In this document: piece after piece, positions 21,059-31,512 of the stretch
Numbering within the stretch: position 1 is the stretch's first letter
How the letters are laid out: each line of letters starts with the position of its first letter
From: Armillaria gallica
Taxonomy: Eukaryota > Basidiomycota > Agaricomycetes > Agaricales > Physalacriaceae
Direction of reading: 5' to 3'
Length of the DNA stretch: 64,000 nucleotides
Assembly (NCBI GenBank): GCA_037576215.1
Contig: JBANDB010000017.1
Span: 806,001 to 870,000, forward strand
Position numbers and translations under genes: made by a program
Notes under the pieces: model-generated
What the model was told of the DNA's origin: nothing
What the model saw: only the letters and a program-made list of their open reading frames with translations
Databases searched by the model: none

Positions 21059-23341
21059 ATGAGTACAGGCTCTGCCCCTTCAGAACCCAACGGTTCGCCC
21101 GTGTCTCGAAGTCCATCTCTATCGTTCAGCAGCTCCAGGTTTCTCGATGTTAGCAAACTTTTCCCCGAGGAAATGCCTGGATGGAGGGGGTATGTCTTTA
21201 CTCCACCATCAGCTACGATACATTGATGCCTCTCCAGATATGTCGAATGGGAAAAGTACCCCCATCGCAAAGCCATCGCGTCGCATATTCTTCAAGCTCA
21301 TCAGTCCGAATTCACGCCGATTCCAGGTATCAGCATTGATGCTACTGCGTTGAATCACAAACTGACATCATTCTCAGAGTTTCAGTTAGAGCCTCTCCCC
21401 AAAACCAATCCCGTCTTGATTGGATATCGCTGGAAAGAGTACCACGAACTCTTGGGTTTAAAGAGCATCGTGGACTTCAGCTGGGAGACAGTGCTCAAGG
21501 AGAAGCCTGACCTTATCCACCTACTTGACTTTCCGTACAACGGAGAGACGCGACGCGATCAACTGCTATCTGGAAAGATTACCGATAACAAGTGGCATTT
21601 GTGAGTATTTTTGTCTTTGCGCCCTTCTTCCAAACCTAATGTATGCGTCAGTGTTCGAAACCATGGAGGTATTCCTGATATCGACGAGGACGCGTTCGAG
21701 CTGGAGATTGGCGGGCTCGTCAGCAACCCCGTCAAACTGACCATGAAGGATCTCAAGGATCCGTCTAAATTTCCGTGCGCACAGTCTTATGAAATTTCTA
21801 TCCTTCTAATCCTTCCTTCAGACAAACCGAAGTGACTGTAACATTGCAATGCAGTGGAACGGTGACAATACTCTATTTCATTTCTACAGTTTGCAAAGCC
21901 TAACGTCAATCTCTAGCGCCGAATTGAGCAGATTAATCAGTATCCGGGAGACGGAGACGAGCTCATCAACGCACCATGGGGTAAGCTTATGACCTTCTAG
22001 CTTTGCTCTGTCTCTAAAGGTTTTTGGTGCAGGTGAAGGCGCCATGTTGGTTTCCTACTCCGCCCGTACAGTCGCATTCCCTGACCCTTTTCCCTAGTGG
22101 GACTGCTGTATATCGCGGCGTACCACTGAAGAAAGTTTTGAAAAAAGCCTGCGGTGGTGTTCTACCCGAGTGTCAACATCTCGAATTCATCGGTGTAGAT
22201 ACATATTTCAAGTACGTGCACCCCTTCTTACAAATCACAATCACACTGTATTCACTTTCAACAGGAAGAACAATGTGTTCAACTACGCAGTCTCTGTTCC
22301 CTGGAGAAAGGTCCGACAGAACGAGGAGGTACTCCTAGCTTGGGAGATGAACGGCGAGCCGCTACCCAAGTCTCATGGTTACCCGCTTCGCCTTGTCGTC
22401 ACCGGTTATATCGGAGCTAGAAGCTGCAAGTGGGTGTATAGGATCAACGCTCTCGCCGAACCCAGCATGGGCCCCGTCCAAAGCCAAGAGTATCTATACT
22501 ACACTGCACAGGTATGAAACCTGCTCGACTTCCTTGATGGATGCTAAGCCATTTCGGTAGATCGGAAAGCAGAACGCGAAGTACTCAAATGGATTCTCCA
22601 TCCAGCAGATGCCTGTGTCGTATGTGGATTTTGTATTGGGACAGTGAGATAATGAATTTGATCTTCACATTGTAGGAGCGCCATCATCACCCCGCAAGAC
22701 AAGGAGGTCATTGTTCACGATGGCGCGATAACTTTACGAGGCTGGGCGTATAGCGGAGGAGGAAATTGGGTCGAAAGGGTTGAAGTCTCTCCTGATGGGT
22801 CAGGTCTTTTCTCTAAGTGCTATATCTAGTAACCTGACGTACTCTCATTTTAGCGGAAGTGTATGGTATGCCGTCGATCCCGACGAGATGACCGAGAAGG
22901 TACACTATTTCCTGAACCAGTGCGATATCTTCCTGATACGGGTTTTCAGCACTACCACGCCTGGCGTTTATGGAAAATCGACGTACCCGTTGAAGCCGAG
23001 GGGTGGCTCGAGTTCTGCGTCAGGACTTGGGACTCTTCCAACAACACGGAGCCGACCTTCGTTCGCTCCGCGTGGAAGTAGGCTGTTCGATCTAGGGAAC
23101 CGTTGCCGTGTTTTACTGACGCACGATATACAGCTGGGATCTCCATGTTACATCTTCGTGTCATCGCATCAAGCTGTACAGCGTTAACAAGAGACGCCCG
23201 GCTACGATGAAAAGGCTAAAGGAACTTGAAGCAAGAGGGGAAGGAATGCTTCCGCTGTCTAAGCCTATAGAGTTTTCACTGGAAGACGAAGGGGAGTACC
23301 TTGCAGCTTGTAGGAAAATCCCTCGAGAGCCTTTGAGTTGA
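21059..23341 (+). CDS. Sulfite-oxidase-like molybdenum-cofactor oxidoreductase
   Basis: Fourteen exons (21059-21189, 21238-21326, 21378-21600, 21652-21774, 21822-21861, 21917-21980, 22033-22045, 22098-22211, 22265-22511, 22561-22619, 22676-22798, 22854-22899, 22950-23077, 23134-23341) sum to 1,608 nt, or 535 residues. The Mo-pterin domain shows FVRNHGGIP, the molybdenum-ligand Cys in LQCSGTRR, LAWEMNGEPLP, HGYPLRLVV and GARSCKWV. The C-terminal Mo-co dimerisation domain starts near SAIITPQD, with LRGWAYSGGG and WRLWKIDVP. There is no cytochrome b5 domain, so it resembles the haem-free plant-type enzyme, which oxidises sulfite using oxygen. Peroxisomal or cytosolic location is open, because the C-terminus shows no clear SKL. 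Exon 7 is only 13 nt. The order and frame of all exons agree. Confidence 0.88.
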
Positions 23342-23554
23342 ACGGCTGGTCGAGTTTAACGTTACATACCAGCTACAATAAGACACATTCAAAGCCCACG
23401 ACAGCATTGTATTCGTACTCTCTGTAAATTCCATATGAACATTAAAAATTGTTTTTGCCGTCGTCGTGAAGGGCCGCGCTGAAGGCTTCATACCATACCA
23501 ATGAATTTACAAGTAGCAATTATTATGGATACGCAAAGTAAAATAAATATTGAG

Positions 23555-23604
23555 ATCCGTAGATCTACCACTCCGGGAAAGCGTGTCATCCTTGTGCAGG
23601 GGCC

Positions 23605-23635
<31 letters not shown>

Positions 23636-23659
23636 TTCGTATGTCACCCCGAAGGGGAC
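23555..23659 (-). ncRNA. U6: U6 spliceosomal snRNA
   Basis: Read on the minus strand, the RNA starts with the 5' stem GTCCCCTTCGGGG. It contains the universally conserved ACAGAGA box inside AACGATACAGAGAAGATTAGC, then CATGGCCCCTGC, AAGGATGACACGC and the internal stem-loop region. A TTTT (plus-strand 23,540-23,543) lies just after the expected 3' end, as for RNA polymerase III. No intron interrupts it. The exact 3' end is approximate. The core match is unmistakable. Confidence 0.95.
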
Positions 23660-24121
23660 AATAGTAGGTGCAGCTGATGTAAGGTTACTCTAACAGTCTT
23701 GTATTTCTGTTGACTGACTAGAGCACAGCCACCGACCTTTCCTTACGCGGCAACCTTCAATGTGAGTCGCCTCTGATGCCGTTGAATTCGATGATAAGGT
23801 GGTTCTACAGGACAGTAGCACAACTGTGTCCGAACCAAGTTACTCTCACGCGTAGAAAGGATCTAGTCACACGTAAACTGCCCCAGGAAAAAGTGATACA
23901 ATTTCTCATTCCGACCGCGTGCTAAGTTTCCCTATCGCCGAGACCTCTGGAATCTGGATGATTAGCTACATATCTTTGTTTAAGCTCTTCCGTGTCGCCG
24001 TATCCCGGATAATATTACAATGCATCGTATACAAACGATGAAAACGGTCTGAGACCTTTTGCAAATCGTCAGATAGAGAACAGGCGCTTAACAATATATA
24101 CGCTACACACTTTCCGCGTCC
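23660..24121. other. U6 upstream region and intergenic sequence
   Basis: This should contain the polymerase III promoter of U6, transcribed leftwards. I cannot point to a clear TATA at -30. No protein gene was seen. Confidence 0.35.
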
Positions 24122-25347
24122 TTATTTAAAACGTTGGATTTGACTAGGTGTCATCTTCCACTCCCGTCCTCTAAACGGATTAACAGAAGGCGAGTCGTGC
24201 TCTGAACATTCATCATGAGTATTAGAAAAGCTATCATCACTGTGGTGATTAGCATCGGAGTGACTGTCTGTTTGAACGTCGAAGCCGGCATCGAGATTCT
24301 CAATATTTGCCTCTACCCAGCTATCTCCAGTAGAACTCGGTCCAGCGACATCATGAATAGCATGCGTACCTCCAATTGTGCGGCGTTTACTTGCTGGTGA
24401 CCGGTCAGGGCCATCCTCGGCGTCATAATCTTCCTTCTTTACAGGAGTCTCGCACGACGGCAGCGACAGCCCAACCTGTATCATAGCCCAAGCAAAACGG
24501 GCAAACAATGCATATCCCTGAATACGACTGGGGATATTCGCAGTGTGCATGTGGTAGTCCTCTCTTGCAAGAAAAATAGCACACATACTTGTCACTGGGA
24601 AGCGAGGGGAAATGACGAATGAGGGCCGATCCATACGTTCCTGTAAGCCGGATTCCAAGGTGAGTATTTGCCGAACGTTGTCGATGAGGCGAGCACCCGG
24701 TCCTACGTTGAGATCGTCCTCTCCTTCGGTAAAATATCCGTAGATACCGCGGCGGGCGTACTGCACATAGTTTAGACCGCTTCGACGATCAAGGGAAGGG
24801 ACAACAGACTCATTCCGCGCAGACTTGAGGGACCAAGTGGCAGGCTCGTAGCTCTTCATTCAGCCCGGATATCGCACAATATCCATCGGTATACGTGAGC
24901 ACGAGGCTGATGTCGCTAAACGAAGACTCGTAGGGTGGTTTCATTGTGGGCCTGTCAGGTTCGTGCAAGCCATCGTTGTGGTACCTCCTGCCGAGCAAGG
25001 GGCATCCATTCCAAAATGTTGTTGCATACAGCGTAGTCCAGAGAAGCGGCGACATCGCTGAGGAAGAACCATTACCTCCGTGCTGTTAGAAATCCATTTT
25101 CGTCTAAATCAACTCTTCTAGTGGACTCTGGGATGGATGACAGGAAGCCTTTGCCTGCGACGACAAGATAGGCATCGAGGATGAACTAATGGTGAATATC
25201 GAAGTGTTTTTCGCCCTTTTCGATGACTTTTTCGCGGCGTCCAAGAAACAAAGAGGGGCTTTTCCGGACCGGATGGTATATGTATATTGGCACGACGTGG
25301 TCAGTACGCGGTTCCAGAGGTGGTCGAGGACCGTGTGAATCTGCCAT
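24122..25347 (-). pseudogene. HNH-nuclease-like (fungal HNH_2 type) pseudogene
   Basis: The minus-strand sequence from the ATG at 25,347 reads through fungal HNH_2-like stretches: DHVVPIYIYHPVRKS, LFLGRREKVIEKG and HHxFILDAYLVVAG. The frame is broken by TAG at 25,188-25,186, TAA at 25,074-25,072 and TGA at 24,957-24,955, yet coding-like residues continue after each stop (SSHPESTRRVDLD; LDYAVCNNILEWMPLA). A frame change near 24,960 leads to GYCAISGLNEELRACHLVPQ. A 64-nt intron (24,824-24,761) can then join to the last exon, with FLAREDYHMH and LFARFAWAMIQ. The first HNH-type site (CHLVP) is kept, but the second half (LTLESGLQERMD) lacks the expected histidine. The C-terminus is Ser/Asp-rich. 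The last 245 codons remain open, so a short protein could still be made. Confidence 0.7.
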
Positions 25348-25421
25348 GAGCTAGCGTTTTCCAATTTGGGGGTGCGACAGGGGCGGCTCTTGGCTTGCTC
25401 GGGCCGAGCTTACGGTGGAAG

Positions 25422-25440
25422 GGAAGGAAGGAAGGAAGGA
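25422..25440 (+). repeat. Short GGAA/GAAG microsatellite
   Basis: About five tandem GGAA units lie in the gap between the HNH pseudogene and IPK1. A T-rich tract follows at about 25,545-25,600 in the likely IPK1 promoter. Confidence 0.7.
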
Positions 25441-25720
25441 TATTTTATTAGTCGTCGGTGATCCTGAACAGAACCGGGCGTTGTCGCTAACGCAAGACCT
25501 CGAGATCAGGACACTCAAAATTCATTCTGGTTGGTTTATAACTCTTTCTTTCCTTTTTCTCCATTTATTCTTTATTCTTTTTTATTTTTTATTTTATTTC
25601 TAGCCATCAAGACTTCGTGATGTGAAAGAAGAAACTCTGTTTGATTGCCGGAAATTTGTCTCTCTTACCGCCAAGCCACGTCAAGCGAACCCCAAGTCCG
25701 TAGCACGGACACCGATTATC

Positions 25721-27128
25721 ATGGCAGTTTCCATATCCAGTATTACCGCCACGCTTCCATCACACTGGAAATACATCTCCGAAGGCGGCGCTACCATTGT
25801 CTTTTCCTACGTCGGTCCCCCGAATCCTGACTTCGATGGCATGGTATTGCGTTTGCGCAAGTCTGGGGTACAGACGCCTGTTCTTGAGAAGCTGGCATTC
25901 GGTACGATCACAGAGGAAGAGGAACCAGACGATTCGTCCATTGTGTTCCAAGAAACTTGTATGAAGCGCCTGATACCCTCGGTTCACCTTCCGAAATTGC
26001 AGTCGGTCCAGGTGGAGAAGGCGTGGCTGGAGGAGCTTTCCCGGGCACACCAACAAGACCGCCCGCTACAGAGGACCGTGAGCGGGGGCATTGACACGAC
26101 GAAGAGCAAGGCTGTGTTGGCCACCGACCTTGTGGGCGGCTCTGGCCTGGCTGTAGAAATCAAGGTATGGAACACTATAATCTCTGTTTGGTTAGTTCCT
26201 AAGGATTTCTGCTAGCCAAAATGGTCTTTTCTTCCCAACAAGACGTACCTTTCGGCCGATAACTGCGCAATCAAGGCGAATACTTGCCGATTTTGTATGC
26301 ACTCGCGTATGAAAACCAAAGAGGGAGAGACCGTTTCTCTCGGGTATTGCCCGCTAGATTTATTTTCTAATAATCGGGGTCGCATGAAGCAGGCGGTCCA
26401 TTCCCTCTACGACAATTGGCTCGCGAGCGATGGAACCGTAAACAATTTGAAGATATTCGTCAAGGGTACGAAAATTGGTGTGGACCAGGTATGCATTTCT
26501 CATCAGATTCGTGTCAGATATCTCAAGAATAGCGCTGCTGTAGAAATTCTCCATGTTCTCTCCCGAAGCATACGAAGAATCCGACGAGAATGTCCGAGAA
26601 ACATTCTCCGAGGCAATCCTCACGCTTCTTGTAAACACACCAGTCCTTCGGGTACTCAACAAGGTACAACGGACCCTGGATTCACTTGACATCGAGGGGC
26701 TGTCACTATTATGGAGAGAAGCGCACAGTCCAGCGAATCCACTGCAGTCTACAAATGGGTATACATCTTCAGGGCGCGCTATTGGCGTCGGAGAACCCAA
26801 TCCCTCTCTAGCCGACTGGTCCGCTTTTATCGACGAATACCTCAGTCGGTCACCCGACTTGGAAGACTTACGGTACCACCTCCTCGCGTACCTCCTTTCT
26901 GCTACGTTCAAGGATTGCTCCATTATGATTAGGATGGACTTGTTGGATCCGAGGCGTCCGCAGGAGGATGTAGACCCGTCCAAGGTCACTGTTATTGATC
27001 TGGATCCAAAGAATATGAATCGGCTGAGTAAGTGGGAAAAATTGGACGAGACTATTGTCAAGGCGTATTCGGCCGTTCCTCTTGCAGACAGGAAGACGTG
27101 TTTGGATGATTGGGTTGACGAGGCTTGA
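25721..27128 (+). CDS. IPK1: Inositol-pentakisphosphate 2-kinase
   Basis: Three exons (25,721-26,164; 26,216-26,488; 26,544-27,128) give 433 residues. Family hallmarks appear in order: WKYISEGGATIVFSY at the N-terminus, VLRLRK, VEIKPKWSFLP across the first splice junction (about residue 148), the zinc-type CRFCMH, GYCPLDLFS, SATFKDCSIMIRM and VIDLDPK near the C-terminus. The enzyme phosphorylates the 2-position of inositol pentakisphosphate to make phytate (IP6), which in fungi supports nuclear mRNA export. The frame is open 33 codons upstream, but the ATG at 25,721 (MAVSISS) best fits the family start. The length is normal. Confidence 0.93.
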
Positions 27129-27690
27129 TTATGACTATTTATCGTACGTATGTTTATGATTTTTTAAGAACGGTTTTATATCATTCGTTTAACATGTTTC
27201 ACGGAGATAGTAAAAGTTGACGAGCGCCGGTAGGGATCTCCCAGCGGTGATTACTTGCTAAGGGGTGACCGTTCATTAAGGGCATTGGGCTGACGTTGTG
27301 GATATCAAACTCGTGATCTCGGCCTTCCCACCAAGTTCTTTTACGTTACTTGGTTGAAAGTATACCACAGCACTGGAGTACAGGAAACTCTTTACTTATT
27401 GCGGAAGGTCGTTCAGGCTGTCGCGTTTCGGAAATGTTGTCCTTCAGAGTACAAAGACAGGTACAATAACAGCGAATAGAGTAGTCTTGTAGTCAAGTAA
27501 GTATAGTATGTAGACTCGGATACGCTAGTTTGGTAAAGTATGCTTCGGTTCGGTCGACGAATATAACACTTCCTCTGCGTTTAGAAAGACTTACTGTACA
27601 TACTTGTGCTCTCAGAATCTCTCGATGCTTACGCAGCAATGCAGCTACCATTGACAAGCGGTATGCACTGAGAGCCGGCACTTTCGGCCA

Positions 27691-27975
27691 TCAGTTGTTC
27701 CGATCAATCATCGGATCAATCCGAGGCAGCTCCTTTGTCCAACCTTTGTCCCTCCCAAATTGTGGTCGCAAAGTCCTGCAGAAACTTGGTCCATCTTCCA
27801 CAGGAATATCTCCTATACGGATACCTGTGACAGCAAATTGCACCAAATAATTAGTGATATCTCCAGGGGACGTCGCTACATGCACAAATTCATTGTTCGC
27901 AATGGCCTTTGAGGCTGTTCCCTTAGCGCACAAAGGACAAAGGCAAGATTTGGCCAGTTCTACAGTGGCACCCAT
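27691..27975 (-). CDS. Hypothetical small protein (uncertain)
   Basis: This is a 94-codon minus-strand frame, divergent from the kinase gene at 28,058. It contains a CLCPLC pair of cysteine motifs near the start, then VHVATSPGDITNYLVQF and VTGIRIGDIPVEDGPSF, which read like real protein. It could be the first exon of a longer gene continuing leftwards, but I could not find a defensible next exon. No family was recognised. The remaining intergenic DNA from 27,129 to 28,057 shows nothing else. Confidence 0.35.
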   Translation of the reverse strand: MGATVELAKSCLCPLCAKGTASKAIANNEFVHVATSPGDITNYLVQFAVTGIRIGDIPVEDGPSFCRTLRPQFGRDKGWTKELPRIDPMIDRNN

Positions 27976-28057
27976 TATTCACAATACGTCGAACAATAGT
28001 CCCGTGGGCGGCCTTTGTCAACAACAACCCAGTGCCACTTCTTTCACTTAAATTGCC

Positions 28058-29655
28058 GTGAGCTTGTCCTTCACTTTACAACCTCCAACTACAATGGCAC
28101 CAGCTCACTCTACGAAAAGAAGCGCTACCTCTATACCTCATCCCGAGCCACCCCGCAAGCGAAGATGTATCGGTGCAAGACCACCAAGACTCACGGATGT
28201 CTCCCCCTGTAGTGACCTGTTTGCACACTTCTATTCTGAAAACCTTGAGGTACGCGAGTTTGCCACCCTGTTTAATATTCTCGCTAACCTTCTCTCTACC
28301 ACAGTTCAAGAGCCTTCCACCCCCAACGCTTATAATACCGACGACCCGTAGACCGGAGGCGCTTGAAATAAGAGATCTGACATACATCAAAACTATTGGT
28401 GAGGGATATCCTTCCTAGCTTTCACTCGTCACTTACTTATAACTTCTAGGTCATGGAAGCACATGTATTGTGGGAGTAGTGGAGACAACTTGTGATGAAA
28501 GTCCACTAGACAAGCCGGGCACTTTATTCGCCGTCAAAATTGTCAGAAAGGTTATTGCGAGGGCACAGGAAAATGGCGAAAGGGCAGATGGTGTAAGTTT
28601 CCTTTATATTGACTGACCGAATGCTTTATTAACCTGAACGCAGGTGGTAGGAAATGATTATCACTTCAAGAACGTTGAACGCATTTGTCTTGGAAACCTC
28701 CCTTGGAATCCCTTTGTCGCGGGACTGATCACCACTGATGACGACTTCTTCAATCTATACACTATCCTGGAGTTCTTCGCCGGAGGTTCACTCGAAGATC
28801 TCTTGCGCTCCGTTGGCCCTCAATCACCCCAGGAGGCGAGGTTCTACTTTGCCGGTATATCCCTTGGAGTCGACTTCCTACATCGCCAAGGACTGCTTCA
28901 CTGCGATCTCAAGCCAGACAACATCCTCATCTGTCCAGCCGGATACCCTGTCCTGACGGATTTCGGCATCGTCCGCAAGATTGAGGTGCTGGAGAAGGAC
29001 CAAGGGGAATGGTATATATCCGGCACACCTTCGTTCATGTGTCCCGAGATACATGTAGAATGTACAATATCGCCTCCCAAATGCTCGCCTACTATAATTG
29101 ATTGGTGGGGTGTCGCTTGCACTCTCTTCATCCTGATTGAGGGGGGTAATGTACGTTCCATCCGTTTCGTCGCGCGGGCAATGACTGATACTTGGAGATC
29201 TGTAGCCCTTCATAACGGAAGAAAGACTCGAGGCAGACACCCCAGAAGCTATAGTTGAACGGATCGTAAACCGCAAGTTTATACGACCTATCGATTCGGT
29301 GCCTGCCGGACCCAACTGCAAGGACTTGCTATCCAAATTCATGCACCCAGACCCTTTCGAGCGCATCGGTGCCAAAGGCACCGGTCTCCAAGAGATACAG
29401 GAACATCCCTGGATGCAAAGCATCAGCTGGCGCAAACTTGCCAGGAGGGAGTATTTGGTGAGTTTCCATCTTCCCACATATGTTCGCGTTGCTGAAGGAA
29501 ACAACCAGGCTCCGATGCAGGAAGTTAATATCCCGGTGAAAAAGCAGCGACACACTGCTCCACTTCCTAGGAAGCTTCGGGTACCAAGGCTGGAGATATG
29601 GCAACCGCCAGTTCATTTGGCATACGACCCCAAGACCCCAAAGACACCAGTGTAG
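28058..29655 (+). CDS. AGC-like protein kinase with altered catalytic motifs
   Basis: Six exons (28058-28249, 28305-28398, 28450-28592, 28644-29150, 29206-29457, 29509-29655) give 444 residues. A second ATG at 28,094 would give 432. Residues 1-90 are a basic, disordered leader. The kinase domain shows a glycine loop GHGSTCIV (third Gly replaced by Cys), the VAIK-type lysine in FAVKIVRK, a catalytic loop HCDLKPDNIL (Arg of HRD replaced by Cys), DFGIVRK, and GTPSFMCPE in place of GTPEYLAPE. It ends with DPFERIGAKGTG and EHPWM, which are typical of AGC kinases. The metal and catalytic Asp residues are present, so activity is plausible but regulation may differ. The last intron (29,458-29,508) is in frame without a stop, so it could be retained. 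Confidence 0.85.
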
Positions 29656-30329
29656 GGGAAGACCCTGCCGATCCGCGCGCATGTCTCTCATCTCTGAATC
29701 TTTCCATTGCGAAATGATTGTCACGACAACGCTTGACGCCCTCCTGTCGGACCCGCCTTTCCTTCTGTGGTGTAATTTATTGTTCTACGAGGCCCCAGAC
29801 TGTTTTATTTCTTTTTGTAATTTTGGACCCGCCTTTGTTATTTTTATATCACGCGGATGCGTAGCTTGTAGGGAATTGCCACGGTGCTGCGTCGCCAAAT
29901 AATAGCCTGTGCAGTGTGCACATGTTGCCATATCCACTCCGTGCTTCCGTATCCAAGTGGCGATGAGTTCCACGCCAGTAAGCGCAAAGCCAGGCGGTGA
30001 ACAATAAGATTTCACATGTGACATTGTACCATTGTTGTATGGGTCCAGAGGGGTCCGGCTCCCACTCCCATTCTTCTTGAGCTTCTTTATTATGTTTTGG
30101 GTCGTTATTGTTATTCTGAGTATAGTCCCAACTAATAGGACGTGTAGTAAGTAATACATGTAGTTCTCCTGAGACTCTGGGTGGCGCTGAAGGAATGTGT
30201 TAATAGTGATATTGAAGGACAATCGGTCGAAAGCAGGACTAAGAGCAACTAATAATGATAAGTGCGAACGAAAAAGCATCCACAGGTGAAATCGAAAAAG
30301 CAATGCGTAAGGGAAGGAGGAAGGGTCCA

Positions 30330-31512
30330 TCAAACAGACTCGTACGAAACCGCTGATGTTGATGCCGTGGACGCCCATGACAAGCACCTCGTTGCCCGGG
30401 TTCTCCCACGGCAGGGTTCCTCGTCGTCGTCTCTACCGTCTTTCCATCTGATCCCATCCGAATCCAAGTCATCCATAAGGTCGTCATCGTCATCGTCATA
30501 ATCATCATCACTACATGCCGTGTCCGATTCGCCCTCCTCGTCAGAGACATAGGCGTCGTTTATTCCATGCCGGTCGGGGTTCAACCACCGCTCGAACCAT
30601 CTGCCCAGGAAGACTTTGATGTCCGTAGGCAGCCCTAGGTATTCGACGTTACGTGCGATGCCTTCCCATTGTATGACGCCATGGACGAGGGCGTCTTCAA
30701 TGACGTCGGTGGTGCCAAAGTACATCCAATGTACAACATAATGCAAAGACGCCGGGTCTGGTATGGGGAGGTAGAGGACGGGATGGGAGGGGGTGGATGA
30801 GGGCATTAGTCGGGGCAAGCGGTTTGGCGGTATTGTGAACTTTCCGGAAGAAGTTCGTAGGCCTGGCGGATGTAGGGAACTTGTCGGGTTTATTAGGTCA
30901 ATGGGAGATGCTCCACTAAAGAGAGAGCGTAGGAAACTGGAGTGGGCGGAGAGGTAGTCGGTATGGAGCTGTTATTAGACGCCGGCGTCAGTGCCACGAC
31001 AACATGAAAGGAATTTTGTACGGACCTGCATCCGTATTAGCGGAACAGCGGAGAGTGTAGGCTCAGTTGCGCGCCGACCAAGACCGGACGGATCGTATGA
31101 GGGTGAGGGGGATGCAAGTGGTTCCGAAGCGTGCTTGCCGCCGGGATACGGGACGGGAACAACTGAAAGGAAGATTAGCTGATGATGGGAGATCAATACC
31201 AAGCAACACACCTAGTGTACAATCTGCAGTCTCGAGTTTATCCCAATAATGCGGAGCCAAATTATGAAGCTGGTCGATGATGTACTCGACGGGGACGTCA
31301 AGCAATGAAGGGGGAGGGAAGGGACGAGGCTCAAAGGAATCTGAGGATTCCATGAGCGAAGGGGAGGTATCGCAATGTGTTGTTGGCGCCCAGGTAGAAA
31401 TGTTGTTGGGGGGCAGAGATTGACCTGACCCGCGGCAACAGTTTTCGATGGGAGATGCTACCTCAACCATTTTAATATCCGGACAGAAACCGTGACTATT
31501 GTCATCGGACAT
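30330..31512 (-). CDS. clp1: Clp1-like protein (clampless1 homologue)
   Basis: Three exons on the minus strand (31,512-31,212; 31,162-31,026; 30,968-30,330) give 358 residues, close to the 365 I recall for Coprinopsis Clp1. The conserved parts are LLDVPVEYIIDQLHNLAPHYW and TADCTL, then GLGRRATEP, LHTDYLSAHSSFLRSLFSG, and the core PSHPVLYLPIPDP...VHWMYFGTTDVIEDAL, WEGIARNVEYLG and DIKVFLGRW. Clp1 is needed for clamp-cell formation downstream of the A mating-type homeodomain proteins in mushrooms. The C-terminus is a long Asp/Glu run. A TATATAT on the minus strand (about 31,711-31,717) lies 200 nt upstream. Its 3' end converges with the kinase gene; 29,656-30,329 shows no other supported gene. 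The family is identified from memory of conserved blocks. Confidence 0.82.

Noticed and set aside
26360..27061. 233-codon minus-strand open frame
   Set aside because: Antisense to IPK1, whose family motifs are clear on the plus strand.
28878..29555. 225-codon minus-strand open frame
   Set aside because: Antisense to the protein kinase domain.
29785..30387. 200-codon minus-strand frame downstream of and overlapping the clp1 end
   Set aside because: No recognised domain; it lies in the 3' flank of clp1 and has no promoter or splice support. Kept as non-coding for now.
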